64,000 bases of DNA, from positions 34,923,956 through 34,987,955 of the forward strand of contig OX457037.1 in the NCBI GenBank assembly GCA_949752735.1, given 5' to 3'. This DNA is from Lumbricus terrestris. Taxonomy: Eukaryota > Annelida > Clitellata > Crassiclitellata > Lumbricidae. A program made the position numbers and the translations under genes. Below the pieces are notes generated by a model. That model had not been told where the DNA came from. It saw only the letters and a program-made list of their open reading frames with translations, and ran no database searches. Shown one piece after another: positions 25,029 to 37,700 of the stretch; position 1 is the stretch's first letter; every line of letters starts with the position of its first letter.

Positions 25029-25589
25029 ATCAATGTCACAGTCTCACAGACCAGCAGCATCAGCATATCAGACATGGATGAATTCCATTGATAACAACAA
25101 GCTCAGTACATTACAGAAACGATTTCTACGTAATAATATATTTTAAAAACGATTTTATCGCAAGAACAAAACTGAACAGACGAGACCACATCATGCGTTA
25201 AGTAATTAACATCGTAATTAATTACACAATTTAATTAATATCTCATTTATTGTTATTATTCTAAGTAATTACCGTCTAAGTTTCTCCGAATGTCCTTGAA
25301 ATACGACAAAATGTGCAAAAGAACACAATGGCTTGACAACAATGCAAATCTGGCGACAATGGAAACGAGATTCGTCATCACAAACCAATTAACACAAACA
25401 TTATTAACACAAACATTATTAACAACACACATTACGGCTGTACATTCAGTAGTCAAAATATGGAATTTATTCAGATGCCTGTTTTTGCGTAAAACAAAGG
25501 TGCAACTGAACACATAAAGTGTGCAATGAATATCGCAAAACTAAAATAAACGTCCGGAATGTAATGGAAGATAATAGCAGGTCCTAATC

Positions 25590-25668
25590 GCTGGAGTCGG
25601 GAGCGCCTCTGAGTAGTTTTCCTTGAAGGTGCGCTATATAAGTTTGCGAATGAATGAAATGAATAGGA
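25590..25668 (+). mobile_element. SINE/LINE 3' tail
   Basis: GTCGGGAGCGCCTCTGAGTA then CCTTGAAGGTGCGCTATATAAG and ATGA repeats. Confidence 0.7.
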
Positions 25669-25874
25669 TGTGCAATGCGCCCAGAGAGGATAGACAATAC
25701 AAACATATCTATAGGGCCTACACCCGTTTTAATGACTCTACATAAAAACCTCCACTCATGCGAGCCTCAGTGCCAAATTACCATCCCATACACACCAACA
25801 TGTAGGGATGCTAAGGGTTAGATTTAAATGCACACCCAGCATGTAGGGATTCTAAGAATTAAACTTGACCAGTG

Positions 25875-26163
25875 CAGTGGCGGCGCTACGGGGGGCTGGG
25901 GCTAAGCCCCCCTACAAGAGGCTCAGCCCCCCTAAAAAAAGCGCCATCCAAATTTTTTACCGTTGAAATATCCACAATTTTCAGCTGACGACAAAAACAA
26001 AAAAAAGGTCGTCAGAAATTTTGGCGGCGAAAATGGAAAATTTTCATGAGATTTCGGTCGATGACTAAAAAAAAGGTCGTCAGAAATTTGGACGGATGAA
26101 AATGTGAAATTTTCGCCGCGGGGCTTCAGCCCCCCCGAAACTGAAATCCTGGCACCGCCACTG
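25875..26163. mobile_element. hAT-type MITE, CAGTGGCGGCGC family
   Basis: 289 bp, ends CAGTGGCGGCGC and GGCACCGCCACTG, exact 8-bp duplication GACCAGTG (25867-25874, 26164-26171). Contains the AAAAAGGTCGTCAGAAATTT motif twice. Confidence 0.92.
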
Positions 26164-26174
26164 GACCAGTGATA

Positions 26175-28410
26175 CATTGGCTGTGGACACAGCACTAGTT
26201 AGATAGCTTTTTGCTATTCCTATTCAGACTATGTCTTTGGCAAACATTGAGGTCGATATAACCGTCTTGTTTATAACAATTCAACCACACAAACTGGCTC
26301 ATCATTATGAGGTAATCACGAAACCAAGACCCAGCAACAATGAATATAATAATTATATATATTCTGCTATGGGCACAGTTACATCTAAGAGAAGCAGCAC
26401 CATAAAATATATAACTCAGCCTCCAGTGCATAGGTTTTGGGAGCAAATGGCTTGGGGTAAATTACAATCAGTCTGCTCAAACCCGTTGTTCTGGAATCTA
26501 TAAACAAAGAGTTTTACGCTCTATTGACCACAGGAACAATGCCGATCCAACTTACAACACAAAGACAACAACTTTATTCCACATTGTTTTCTGTATTCCA
26601 AAACAATGGAACCCAAACAACCCGGGATAAAGGACCCGAGACAAAGGACCCGAGACAAAGCATTGCGTATATAAAAGCTTAAAATGTTCCCGCAAAGATA
26701 CGAATGTTTCCAAGGCTTCTCATGAACGTCTCTGTTCAGCAGACTCGCAAAGTTTTCAGACAATAGTTTCCATTGACAATTGACAGTTACTTAATATTCA
26801 TTGCATGAGCATGGAAATGCCGAACACATTCAAATTATGAAAGTGCAAAAGAAAAATGACACAAAGTCAATTGAGCAAATCAACTTCAGAGAAAGAACAG
26901 TAAATGAAAATTTGATTTTTACCGGCCAGTTGCGTACATTCAAGCTTGATTAATTATCAAAACCACTGGCAAGGTCAACCTATTAAATCACCTATATATA
27001 TTGTATTATACAAATACACTAATTAACAGTTCTAAATAAATAAAAAGAAAACCAGATACATGTGTATGGAAACTAGTATTCACAGCATAAAATCATGCCA
27101 CAAGATGTACAGAAGCAGAATGGTTTCGGTGCTTGAAGTAATATCGTGCATTCTTAATATCATCATCATTATTAACATTTCACATCAAGCAGACTATACG
27201 GGAACTAATGTAAAACAAGCGAAAGCATAGAAGCACTGACACAACAGCAGACTGATGAGACAAGAACATGAGGAGCAATGGTAGAGATGTTACGTAATAA
27301 CTTTGTTGGACCATGAACAGAGAAAGTTCAAAATTCTTTATTATTTACACATACATTCAGTTAAACTATACAAGTTGTTTACAGACAACTGCCACTGTCT
27401 CCAAGCATATAAAGTCCTCCATGACCCAAATGATGCAAAGAGCAAATAAGAGAAGAAGTGGTTTGTTGCCTGCAGGTTCACACATTAAGACACAGAAATA
27501 AGCACCTAATAAAGGTGCGGGAGAAGAGAGACAGTGATATAATGTAGAACTACAGATAATCCACTAATCAAAATTCTACATGAGAACACTCTGTGTGTGT
27601 ATGCATCGGTGTGTGCGTGTGTGTGTGTGTTGCCTGCTTGAAGAAAGGAACAAAATCCGGGGTTTTTCTGAACCAGATACGCCCCCCCCCCATGTTGGTT
27701 GCTACTATCAGGAAAGTTAGCCAACATTTCTCTCGTTGAAAACCTATCAAACTACAAAGTTCAAAGGTGACCAGTTATTGATTGAGTTTATGAGAAAACT
27801 GACTTAAAAATAGTACGAATTTAAAACCATTGCTCCAAAAGTTATGCACATTTACAGTCAAACTTGCGCAAGTGTAATATGATATCAGTACAGGTAGGTA
27901 CAAATAGGTTCAGTTAATCGCATCCAAGATGGAGAAAAACATACCGGTAAATACTTTACACTGCACTGTTACATTCACATTCTTCATGCTCTTATTTCTT
28001 CCAACATCAATGGTCTCTTCATTAGCCATAGCAGCATTCATTCTATGGAGATAACTTGGAGATCAGCTACGTGAAATTCAAACTGTTCTTGAAATTAAAT
28101 TTTGTGACTAAAACTTTATCCAGTTCCAGACATTTGATTTATCACAGAACACGAATCATCAAACACCGACTGAAAACATATACGGATAAAAGTGGACAGT
28201 GAGAAAAACATTTAACACTGTACCCTGTTACAATATCCATTTTTACACAAATTACGCTCATATTAACATGTATACATATTATATGCCACCATTGCATTGC
28301 CATGAGACATGCAACTTCAAAGGATAAGGTTAAGATACTACAAGTGGTTAGCTTTGGCTAGTCATAAATAAAGCATTTTTATTTATTTAATTTATTTATT
28401 TCTCGCATTT
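26175..28410. other. No gene seen; downstream flank of PIP4K2
   Basis: Mostly unique AT-rich sequence. Candidate minus-strand polyadenylation hexamers (TTTATT on the plus strand) occur, but the end of the transcript cannot be placed from sequence alone. Confidence 0.45.
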
Positions 28411-28601
28411 GGTATAGCACCCCTTCAAGCTCTCTACTCAGAGGCGCTCCCGACCACAGCACGGACACTGCATCGAAGTTTCATGCTGAAGCACACAAGC
28501 AATAACGAGCGAACGACTTGCTCATGGTCCCAACATGGCGGCTTGAGGTGGATTCGAATCGGCTACAGGGTACTGAACCAACCACTAGACCACCGCGCCC
28601 C
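28411..28601 (-). mobile_element. tRNA-derived SINE
   Basis: Minus-strand head GGGGCGCGGTGGTCTAGTGG, GATTCGAATCC-like B box, body and GGGAGCGCCTCTGAGTAGAG tail ending in AAATAAAT repeats (28376-28405). Confidence 0.85.
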
Positions 28602-29309
28602 ACAATAGTATTTCATTCAGATCTACATAATGTAGGCACCGTGCAGCATAGCCGGTTAAACATAGCACAAAATAAAGGTTAATTAACAGTAATTTACCTG
28701 TAACTTAAACCAACATTTTCAATTTACTGACATCAAAACTACGGCTACTAAAAACTACACATATGAACCACTAAAACTGAGCTTTACTTTTAGGTGTACA
28801 ACTTCGTAACAACTTAGTTTTAATTTAAAAAAGCTAGTCAATATATATCAAATTCGCAAAGCTTGTTTCATGCCTAAAAAATTGACACACTCCAGCAGTC
28901 CAAAAGAACAACAAAGAGATCACATGAATCCTACTAATGATGTCTTATTTTAGATTCATCATTTCTCTCATATAAAATAATGAGCTTCACTTACACAACA
29001 TCAGTAATTTTTGAATCCCCAGCATAACAACTTAGACCCAGTACAAGCTCAAAACAATTCAAAAACCCAAAGTGTGAAAAAATGTCCTCAATACATTCGA
29101 AATTTGATTTTCTCTGTTTCGGTGACTTCTCTCCATCAAGGAGGCCAAACATTACATCATATTGCATCATAACATACACAACACGCAGCAACAACTTGAA
29201 TAATGGAACACTTCATTGTGAAACCTTAGATGCAGAACACAGCATGTTAGTCTAACTCAACATAAAATTTTCATACAAATATTCCGAGTCTCAGATCAGA
29301 TTTTGTGTC

Positions 29310-29548
29310 TCTCTCACATGGACTCTTCCAGCCAAAGGGTTTCTGGTCATCACATGGACTCTTCCAGCCGAGGGGTTTCTGGTCATCACACTGACTCTTC
29401 CAGCCAAGGGGTTTCTGGTCATCACACTGACTCTTCCAGCCAAGGGGTTTCTGGTCATCACATGGACTCTTCCAGCCAAGGGGTTTCTGGTCATCACATG
29501 GACTCTTCCAGCCAAGGGGTTTCTGGTCATCACATGGACTCTTCCAAT
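29310..29548. repeat. 36-bp minisatellite, about 6.5 units
   Basis: Unit CATCACATGGACTCTTCCAG followed by CCAAGGGGTTTCTGGT. The period is a multiple of three, so one frame reads HHMDSSSQGVSG repeatedly and the other strand CDDQKPLGWKSP. There is no start context, splice signal or family match, so I treat it as non-coding. Confidence 0.92.
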
Positions 29549-29617
29549 TGGCGCCAACGATTCTACCAACAATTGCCAGCTGCGAGGGATGCTGCGGCAG
29601 AGTCATACACGAACCTA

Positions 29618-29705
29618 CAGGTCTCTAATCATAATCTCCAAAAATCTGAAGCGCCACTCGAAAGCCAAGCACAGGGCACCAGCTTATTCACAAGCGCTTC
29701 TACAA
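29618..29705 (-). mobile_element. LINE tail, second family
   Basis: Shares AATCATAATCTCCAAAAATC, GCGCCACTCGAAAGCCAAGC and GGGCACCAGCTTATTC with other copies. Confidence 0.6.
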
Positions 29706-29873
29706 TCGACAAAGGACTGGTTATGGTCGAGGTTCATGTGTCACATCGCCTGACATTGTTGCTATACTTCAACACAATCTAATCCGGGTCTACTATCTAC
29801 GTTGGATCGGAATCTATTGGCTGAGCTATTCTGCTTCTTAAAGCACTGTTATTGATCAAATTCTTGCTCTTAA

Positions 29874-29936
29874 CCCTTTAATGCCGGAGGGTATAGGATC
29901 TCCCATACCATTTACTACCATATCGGCATTAAAGGG
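29874..29936. mobile_element. piggyBac-type mini-MITE, 63 bp
   Basis: Ends CCCTTTAATGCCG and CGGCATTAAAGGG are perfect inverted repeats, flanked on both sides by TTAA, the piggyBac target. The core GTATAGGATCTCCCATAC is also partly palindromic. Confidence 0.8.
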
Positions 29937-29944
29937 TTAATGAC

Positions 29945-31578
29945 TTTAGCTTTAGTAGTTGACATCAGGCAGTGCGTTTGCAATGTACAGAAAAACGTGC
30001 AATTAAGTGTCTGTAAGACACTGTATACATATATTCATGTATAATATATACAATGCATGCATAATTGAATGTGTTTTAATTTAATTAACTGCAAGCAGTC
30101 CGTTAATGATATTTGACATCGCCTACTAAAAGGCAAATAAATATTTAAACATAGCAACACTCTTGACTAACATTACTATGAATTCAATTTCCTAGTTAAT
30201 GCATTCCAATTCAAATAACTGAAAACTGAGTTTCACACAAACGACATGAAGCTACCAGTTCAAACTGATGGACAAGGATGAACCTGACTGCAATGGGTGA
30301 GATTTTACTTTACCTTAGGCATTGCAAGACATGTATGGTAGTCAAGGCTACACGGCATGTTTCTTTACAACTGAACCATTTTGAGATCTAGATCTGTTGA
30401 TAGGACAACAAACTTAGTACTGGGCAGGAGTAGCGCATGACATCATCTGATGAAATCGTTCAAAATGTCGAGGAAAGTTTTTAGTTAGATAAGTGGATTT
30501 AACACACAGATAAAACAGAAGTTAGTAAGAGAAACTATCTCATCTCATGTATCATCTGTTTGATGCGAAACAGTAATTATAATTCCACCCACTTGAGACA
30601 TTATTAACCATCCAGCTACATATACATATATACACAAATTATACAAAATATCAGATGCTCAGAATGCTACAACAAGAAGTGCGCATGTATTACATGAAGT
30701 GCACATGTATTACATGAAGTGCACATGTATTACATGAAGTGCACATGTATTACATGAAGTGCACGTGTATTACATGAAGTGCACATGTATTACATGAAGT
30801 GCACATGTACAACATGAAGTACGCACGGAAATATTGATCAGCAGAATACTTGTGCAACACAGAATAGTCAGAACTGTAAGCAAAGACAATCATCATATAT
30901 ACAATAGCGCATAAATGCAAGCAGCATTGTCAGATAGTAATTTTCACATCAGCCTTAGATGCCCAAGCTACCAATCCGGTTGTGCGCTCTACCGCTAAAT
31001 ACAACCTCTGCCAAAATGTAATGCTCCAAAATAGTTGCACGTCTACAGTCTTTTCACTAAGTATGAACCTCATACGTAATGCTCACAAAATACTCTCCCT
31101 CCTACACTCCTCCACTACATAATATGATGTCTCTAAGTAACGTCCCACAACAGCTGCCATTTTCATTCTGCAGACAAAGAACCAGCCCCTGTAAAGCACT
31201 CAAAATGACAGAATGCCTTCACATCATGTTGACGCAAAGCACTGCAATTCAGGAGATTCAAAACGTGCATGTATGTTTATACGACTCGTGGGTTTATAAA
31301 CCTCGGGTCAGCAAGTTTCCCCGCTTCGGTGAAAGACAGCGAGACGAAGAAACCAAGCCAATTACTTTGGCACAGAACCTCATCAAACTTCACAAATCAC
31401 TTTACATGTTTGGCCATTTTAAAACCACGAGTGGCGGAAAGTATGCAGCATGCATAATATTGCCAAAGTTCAAGATAATCAGTAGAATAATCATCAGCCA
31501 AAGAAACAGTTCCCACGGCAAAGTTAAGACATCCGTGACCTTGCGTACAGCGGCGGCAGAAGCATCCATTGATCCGTT
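29945..31578 (-). other. Downstream of the PIP4K2 stop, probable 3' UTR in part
   Basis: No competing gene is seen between the PIP4K2 stop codon and the 20-bp minisatellite. The 210-residue plus-strand frame over 31079-31711 overlaps exon 8 antisense and has no family signature. Confidence 0.4.
30676..30825. repeat. 20-bp minisatellite, about 7 units
   Basis: Unit GTGCACATGTATTACATGAA with rare changes. Confidence 0.93.
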
Positions 31579-31763
31579 CTACTTGAAGACTCGGTCAATG
31601 AACTCCATAAATCGACGAGCATACTGGTCTGGCTTCACGGTCGATATTTCCGCACCAGCGCCGTGCTTTACGGTCTTGGCGGCTTGTGCAGTCCGCTTCT
31701 TAACGCCGTAGTGAGTGAGGATGTCGATGAGAGCCATGTAGTAGATCTCCTGCTTTCCACATT
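31579..31763 (-). CDS. PIP4K2: PIP4K2 terminal coding exon 8
   Basis: Acceptor TTGCAG before 31763. Encodes [20 protein letters not shown] with the metal-binding D356, then [16 protein letters not shown] (activation loop) and the C-terminal [12 protein letters not shown], ending at TAG 31579-31581. Any 3' UTR would lie at lower coordinates. Confidence 0.95.
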
Positions 31764-34700
31764 CTGCAATTCAATTTCCAATCACTTTATTCCGTACCAT
31801 TTTCCTGTCATAGTTACAACTACTAGGTATGGCAGTAAGTTAGAACTAATTACAAACATTACTCTCAAAATGATCCTCGTGCATATTGGCTGCATAAGTC
31901 AACTCACAAAAAAGTATTAGTGAAAATCAAGAGAGATCAAGACCACCTATTAGTAATTAATAAATTTAGCAAAGTTCTGATGTAGAAACACGCAAATAAT
32001 TTGTGGGGCGTGGTTGGTGTAGTGGTGGGTTCGGTGCTTTGGAGCCAGAGGTTGGAATCCACCGCAAACCACCACATTCTATTCTATTCTATTTTGGGAT
32101 TTATAAAGCGCCTGTCACAGTACAACCTAATCAGTGCGAAGAACTCCTGGAAAAAGAAAAGTCTTAAGACAACGGGCAGAAAATGCAAAGCCTCCAGATA
32201 AAATTTGGGCACGAATAATAGTAGGAACACCATTCCACAGTAAAGGGCAGACAGAGGCAAAGGCGCGATGTTGGGCTGTGGCAGTCCGAGATTGTGGTAC
32301 AAGAAGATTATGACGGTCTAAAGAGCGGAGAGGACGTCCAACGGTAGCAGAGAAAGGCTTCCTAATAAGATCGCAAAGGTAGCGAGGCGTTTGACCCAAA
32401 ACATCTTATAGGTAAGAAAAAGAGTTTTATATAGGGACATAGGGACAATGAGCAAGTCCTTCACTCTCAATTGCTCGTGTGCTTCAGCGTGAAACCCCGA
32501 TACAGTGTCTACGCTATAGTCGTGAGCGCCTCTGAGTAATTGGCTTAAAGAAGTGCTATAGCAAATGCAAGAAAAAAGAAAACAATAAGCTACAATTGAC
32601 AATGACAACCAATCCTACAAAATGCTAGAGACAGAACGATCAATGAAAAAAATTAACACTTTTATATTTGTATCAAAAACAAGAAAGGTTTACAACATCC
32701 TAGCCAAAAAAATTCAAAGAGGAAATGTGATGGTGTGTGATTACCAATTCAAATGAACCTTGGCCTGCATGATCATTAGCTGTCTTTTTAAACTGTCAAT
32801 TAGATAGACAATTTTCACACACACTACAGTGAGACTTCAACTCAATATACAGACGAACAAGCACTGTACATCATCAATTAATGACTGTGCCATGCCATTC
32901 AGGTTTTAGTTTTTTAACTCACTGTGTGTGTGTTTATTCACACAATCAATACAGACTACAGAGCATTTTATTGACTACACAGAAGTGTTGCCTATGCAAG
33001 TACCATGTATATATCTGTGTATGATGCATGTATGTATGTCTGAGCAGTTGTTATAGCACCTATTAAACATTTCTACTCAAGAGGCACGCCTGACTACAGC
33101 GCGAACACTGAATCGGTGTTTCACGCCAAAGCGCCCGAGCAATTGCGAGTGAAGGACTTGCTCAGGGGTCCCTACGCGGCGGCCTGAGGTCGATTTCAAC
33201 CCGCAACCTTCCAGCCGAATGCACCCCTAAACCACCCCAACCCATGTGTTTTGGATGTCAGAAAATTTTTAGGCGGACACACAGAAACTAAGCTTACGAT
33301 CACCACATTTCACGGCAAAGGTTTCGAGTTTTGGGTCGAATTCTTCCGAAGACATCTGCCTCTCGTAGCCCATTGGACTGTCGGGTGGGGTGGGACAAGC
33401 AGCTGCCCCACTGTTCACAGCCTCCTCTACGTCCTCATCGTCAACCCCATTCTCCTCACTGTCAAATGGGTCGTTGATCTGCGGGTCCGGACGATCCGAG
33501 TCGTGGATGCCAACGAGCAGACTGTAGTCCATCAGATTCAGATTGGCCAGAAACTACAGGATTAAAAGAAGTAAATATCCTATCAGTTATTAATTAATTA
33601 TTTTATTATTCAACATTTTCATAACAACAATAATTATGACAGTAACAGAAAATTAACCTCACTCACCCCTTGAGGGCCAATTACATTTAGAATCGCAAAC
33701 GAGTTCTCTAGCAGAAATTTTATCAAGCAAAGTAATATGCCTTCAGCATGAGCACTCATGTTGGAAGTGCAATAGCCTAGATGTTCATTGTTCAATGATG
33801 AACAAAGAACCCGCAGCAAATCTGAAGAATAAAGCTGGCAAAGAGTTACAAAAGCTTTACGCTAAAATATTGAAATGGCTGGTGATGAACAGGTACAAAG
33901 TTTCAGATGAGAATGCCCAAAAAATCCACTATTGACCTTTCGTAGAAAAACACGAAATCAAACTAAAACATGACCGAACTGACAAATATTTTGGTTTAAA
34001 ACTATTTCCCAATATCTCCATGATGCTTTATCAAAAACCATCTCAAGGAGTTGTGCAACAAGTCTTTGATCCGAGAAGAGAAGCATGTATCTCAAAATGA
34101 AGATTAAATCCAAATTATAAATTTGTTTATATCAACGTTATGCATTTATTAAGCACCATAATCAATGGCAAATTGAGGAATGGTGAGTGATGGACTTGCT
34201 CACGGTCCCAAAACAGTAAGCATCTCACAGATGGCTCAACCATGTACTCTCCGCATGCACAACAAGGTGTGCTTATATGCAATCGGATGTACAAGTCCCA
34301 CAGTAATCATTGTGTTACACCAGAATGAATATAGGAGATGGAATTTATACGTGTTTCCAAGTCTTCCTTGTTCAGAAAGAATTCCAACATAAATTAAAGG
34401 TGAGAGAAGTTGCTATCTGACCATATTGATCTCAGGGCTTCACAAAGCTTGACTAGTTATGCTCAATCCATCAGACTTTTATAAAACATCATTCAAGCAG
34501 GTAAGCAAACATCTGATGCCTTCTGTACTCTTTTATTATAGGAGCAATGGAAACCCTTCCCCCAATTTGAGCCTACCCCAGTGTCCGATTCAAGGGTGTT
34601 GATGAGCTTAGCACGCTGGTCTGGTTCCAGGTGCAGATTGATGCCATCATTTACAAAGTCATTGTCTTTGAATGTCGGAAAATCCTTTGCTCTCTCCTTG

Positions 34701-37700
34701 TCACTTGCTTGTCGATCAACTGTTGAACCCTAGAAACAAAAACATCAGACTTCTTCTCATTCATCCTCAAAATTTCCAACCTATACTAAATGTCCACACA
34801 AAACAATGCTGTCTTATAGCCCTGATAACCAGAAAAGTCATTTTTTGTGTCAGTTTATAATTGACCTAAAGCTGAACAGAAACCACATTGTAAAATATCT
34901 ATAAACATAGAATTTAGAAGAGTAAAATAAAGAGTAAAATATCTATAAACATAGAATTTAGAGTAAAATATCTATAAACATAGAATTTAGAGTAAAATAT
35001 CTATAAACATAGAATTTAGAGTAAAATATCTATAAACATCGAATTTACAGTAAAATATCTATAAACATAGAATTTAGAGTAAAATATCTATAAACATAGA
35101 ATTTTAACCTGAGCCCCACACAATATGCATCTTCAAGGCAATGCAGAACTCACTACTCAATGTTTACAACTCGCAGGTTTATGTTTCGTGTAATCCAACA
35201 TTTTTTTATGTAAGTTCAATAAGAAATTGACGCTTTGAATGCATAATGAGGTTTTAACCCCAAGCAGGTGGCAAGCAGGAGAAGCCACCAAAACCATTAA
35301 GTCAGCAATCAAGAAAATAGCTGTGGCCACCTAAGAAATGCAAATTTATTTAGTGAAAAAGCTTACCTATCTTGTATGTATGCAAGCATCTACATTGCAT
35401 ATGTGCGGCTATTTGAACCGTGTCCCTTAAAAACCTTAATGTGTTCATCCAGCAGATTTGAAAAGGTGATTCTTAAGATGGCGTACCTTGAGGTCGTATT
35501 TCTTGTGAATGGTGAGTCGAGAGCTGAAGATGTTACGCATGATGACGAGGTATGTTTCGGTGTCATTGACAGTCAAGCGATACATTCCGAGGTACTGAGG
35601 CAGCAGAGTATCTGCATGCCGCTCCACAACATACTGACAAATAAGCAGCAAAAACAATGAAACTGTACTTACTAAGTGAGCAGCAATCTGGAAATCTAAT
35701 TTTATGCTATCTTCACTAATGTTGGAAATGATCACCAACATAATAGTCACTAACTTTACTTTGTCTTTAGTATATTAAGAACAGTGCAACCTCACAAAAC
35801 ACATGGTAAGCATAGAATTCTTGAAAATTCTTCTATAAATACCACTCAGATCCACATTAAGAGCGGATACAAAAAAATTCGGTCTTGGGACAGGGACTAA
35901 TTTTCGTCTTGGTCGCCGAAAAATCTGATGTCCTTTGTTTGTCATTTGTCTCGAATTCCCAAGAAAAAGATACCATTTCATCCGCCAAAATAGTTGAAGA
36001 CCTTATTTAGTCGTACGGACCTTGTGGGCATGGGGAGGGCCTACGGGACTGCTCATGGGGGGCGACGTCAACTTTCCGAGACAGAATAGCTGGTCAAAAA
36101 TAAAGAAATTTCTAAATTGGGGGCCATGACCGGATTGGCCCCCTGGATCTGCCCCTGATCCACATGTATGACATTGTATGTACAATGTTGTACATGAACG
36201 AAAAGCCAAGATCATAGAAATAGTTCCAAGTATAAATTTCCTAACCACTTTAGTTATATACCCGATAAAATGTCATACCTAGACTGGCCATCTAGTTGTA
36301 GGTTGACCACTAACACTTTAACCAAAGCATCACTCAACCAGTGAAGCAAATATTTGATGCCCGTAATTGTAAGCAGCATTTAAGAACCATATCGTTACTT
36401 AATAAAAAATAACCAATCACTGATGATGGACAAAGTTTGTAATATTTCACACAAATGATCAGCAACGTACCTGGTGGTAGTCTTTCAGAATTCTGTGCAT
36501 CTCCGTAACTTCTTCACTCGCAAGCGTTTTCACGACAAATTTCCGGTCATACGACATGAGAAACCTCGCCCCACTTCGCCCCGGAGAGTCCAGTTCCAGC
36601 GGACAGTGTTTGGTCAACGAAAGCTGAAACGTCCCATATATATATGCAATATGTGAAAGAACGTTCACAATCAGAACAAACCCAGGTTCATTTGTGAAAG
36701 TCAATTCTATATTGCAAGCATCTGGTGTGCAGTAATAGACTGAGTTGTGTAAGTTGTATAATCTCTGGATATTTTAACAGGAAATCAAAACCCTATACAA
36801 AGAATATGCTCCAAACTGAATGACATTGGTTCGGGCTCTATAGAAATGCAAGAAATAAATAAATTAAAACAAATGGCTTACAGGGAATGGAATATAAGGG
36901 AAAGTAACTCCTACATCTGGGCTGAGCACAACATTCGCAAGACAATTATTGTCCACCCAAACACAGTTCAATGACTTCCAAATTCAACACCTACTGCCTT
37001 GTTCCTTTACAGATGCAATATTTAATGCTCTCATTCTAATTTATTTTTCTTATTAAATTCAAAATATGTTAACATTTCTGCGCTTTGTCATATGTTTTCT
37101 CAATAAACGAATTTATCATATTATTAATTATTCACCGCTTCATTTATGGCTTAATTGCTTGATTACATTAAATCATTAAGTACTGGTACATATATAACTA
37201 CCTGACAACAAATAAAATTATTTCAAAGTAAACATTCAAATACCAAATTATAGTTACTACCATGGGTTCCCACACAAAAAGGCACAAATGGGCACTTGCA
37301 ACTCCGTAGAAAAACTGACATCCTATTTTAATTACTGCTCCGTTTTAAACAAATTTCCTTGCACTAAATCAATAATCCTAATTATATGAACAACACGCAA
37401 AGTGAAACAGAGGGAGATTAGCAATTAGAGACATCTGCGAAAAATATCCAGGTTCCTAATTTATTGCCTTACAAAGCAATAAATTAGCAACGCGAATATT
37501 TTTCACACAGGTCTCTAGCTGCAAGTATCTCTGTGTTTTTCATTCATTCATTTGGACATTTATATAGCGCTCCTTCAAGAAAAAACTACTAAGAGGCGCT
37601 CCCGACTCCAGCGCACCCAAAAAGAACAGTTTTAAATTAGTAAGGAAGGATCCTGGTAGAGAGTCCCAGGGTGTAGGCGTAGCTCAAAAGGAAGGCCATT

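Noticed and set aside
24423..25091. Frames of up to 199 residues rich in SVCLSVCL and RQTDRQTD
   Set aside because: GACA microsatellite translation.
29870..29940. Bacterial-type terminator hairpin
   Set aside because: The stem is flanked by TTAA and has CCC/GGG termini, better explained as a piggyBac-type element in an animal genome.
31079..31711. 210-residue plus-strand frame
   Set aside because: Overlaps PIP4K2 exon 8 antisense and shows no family motif.
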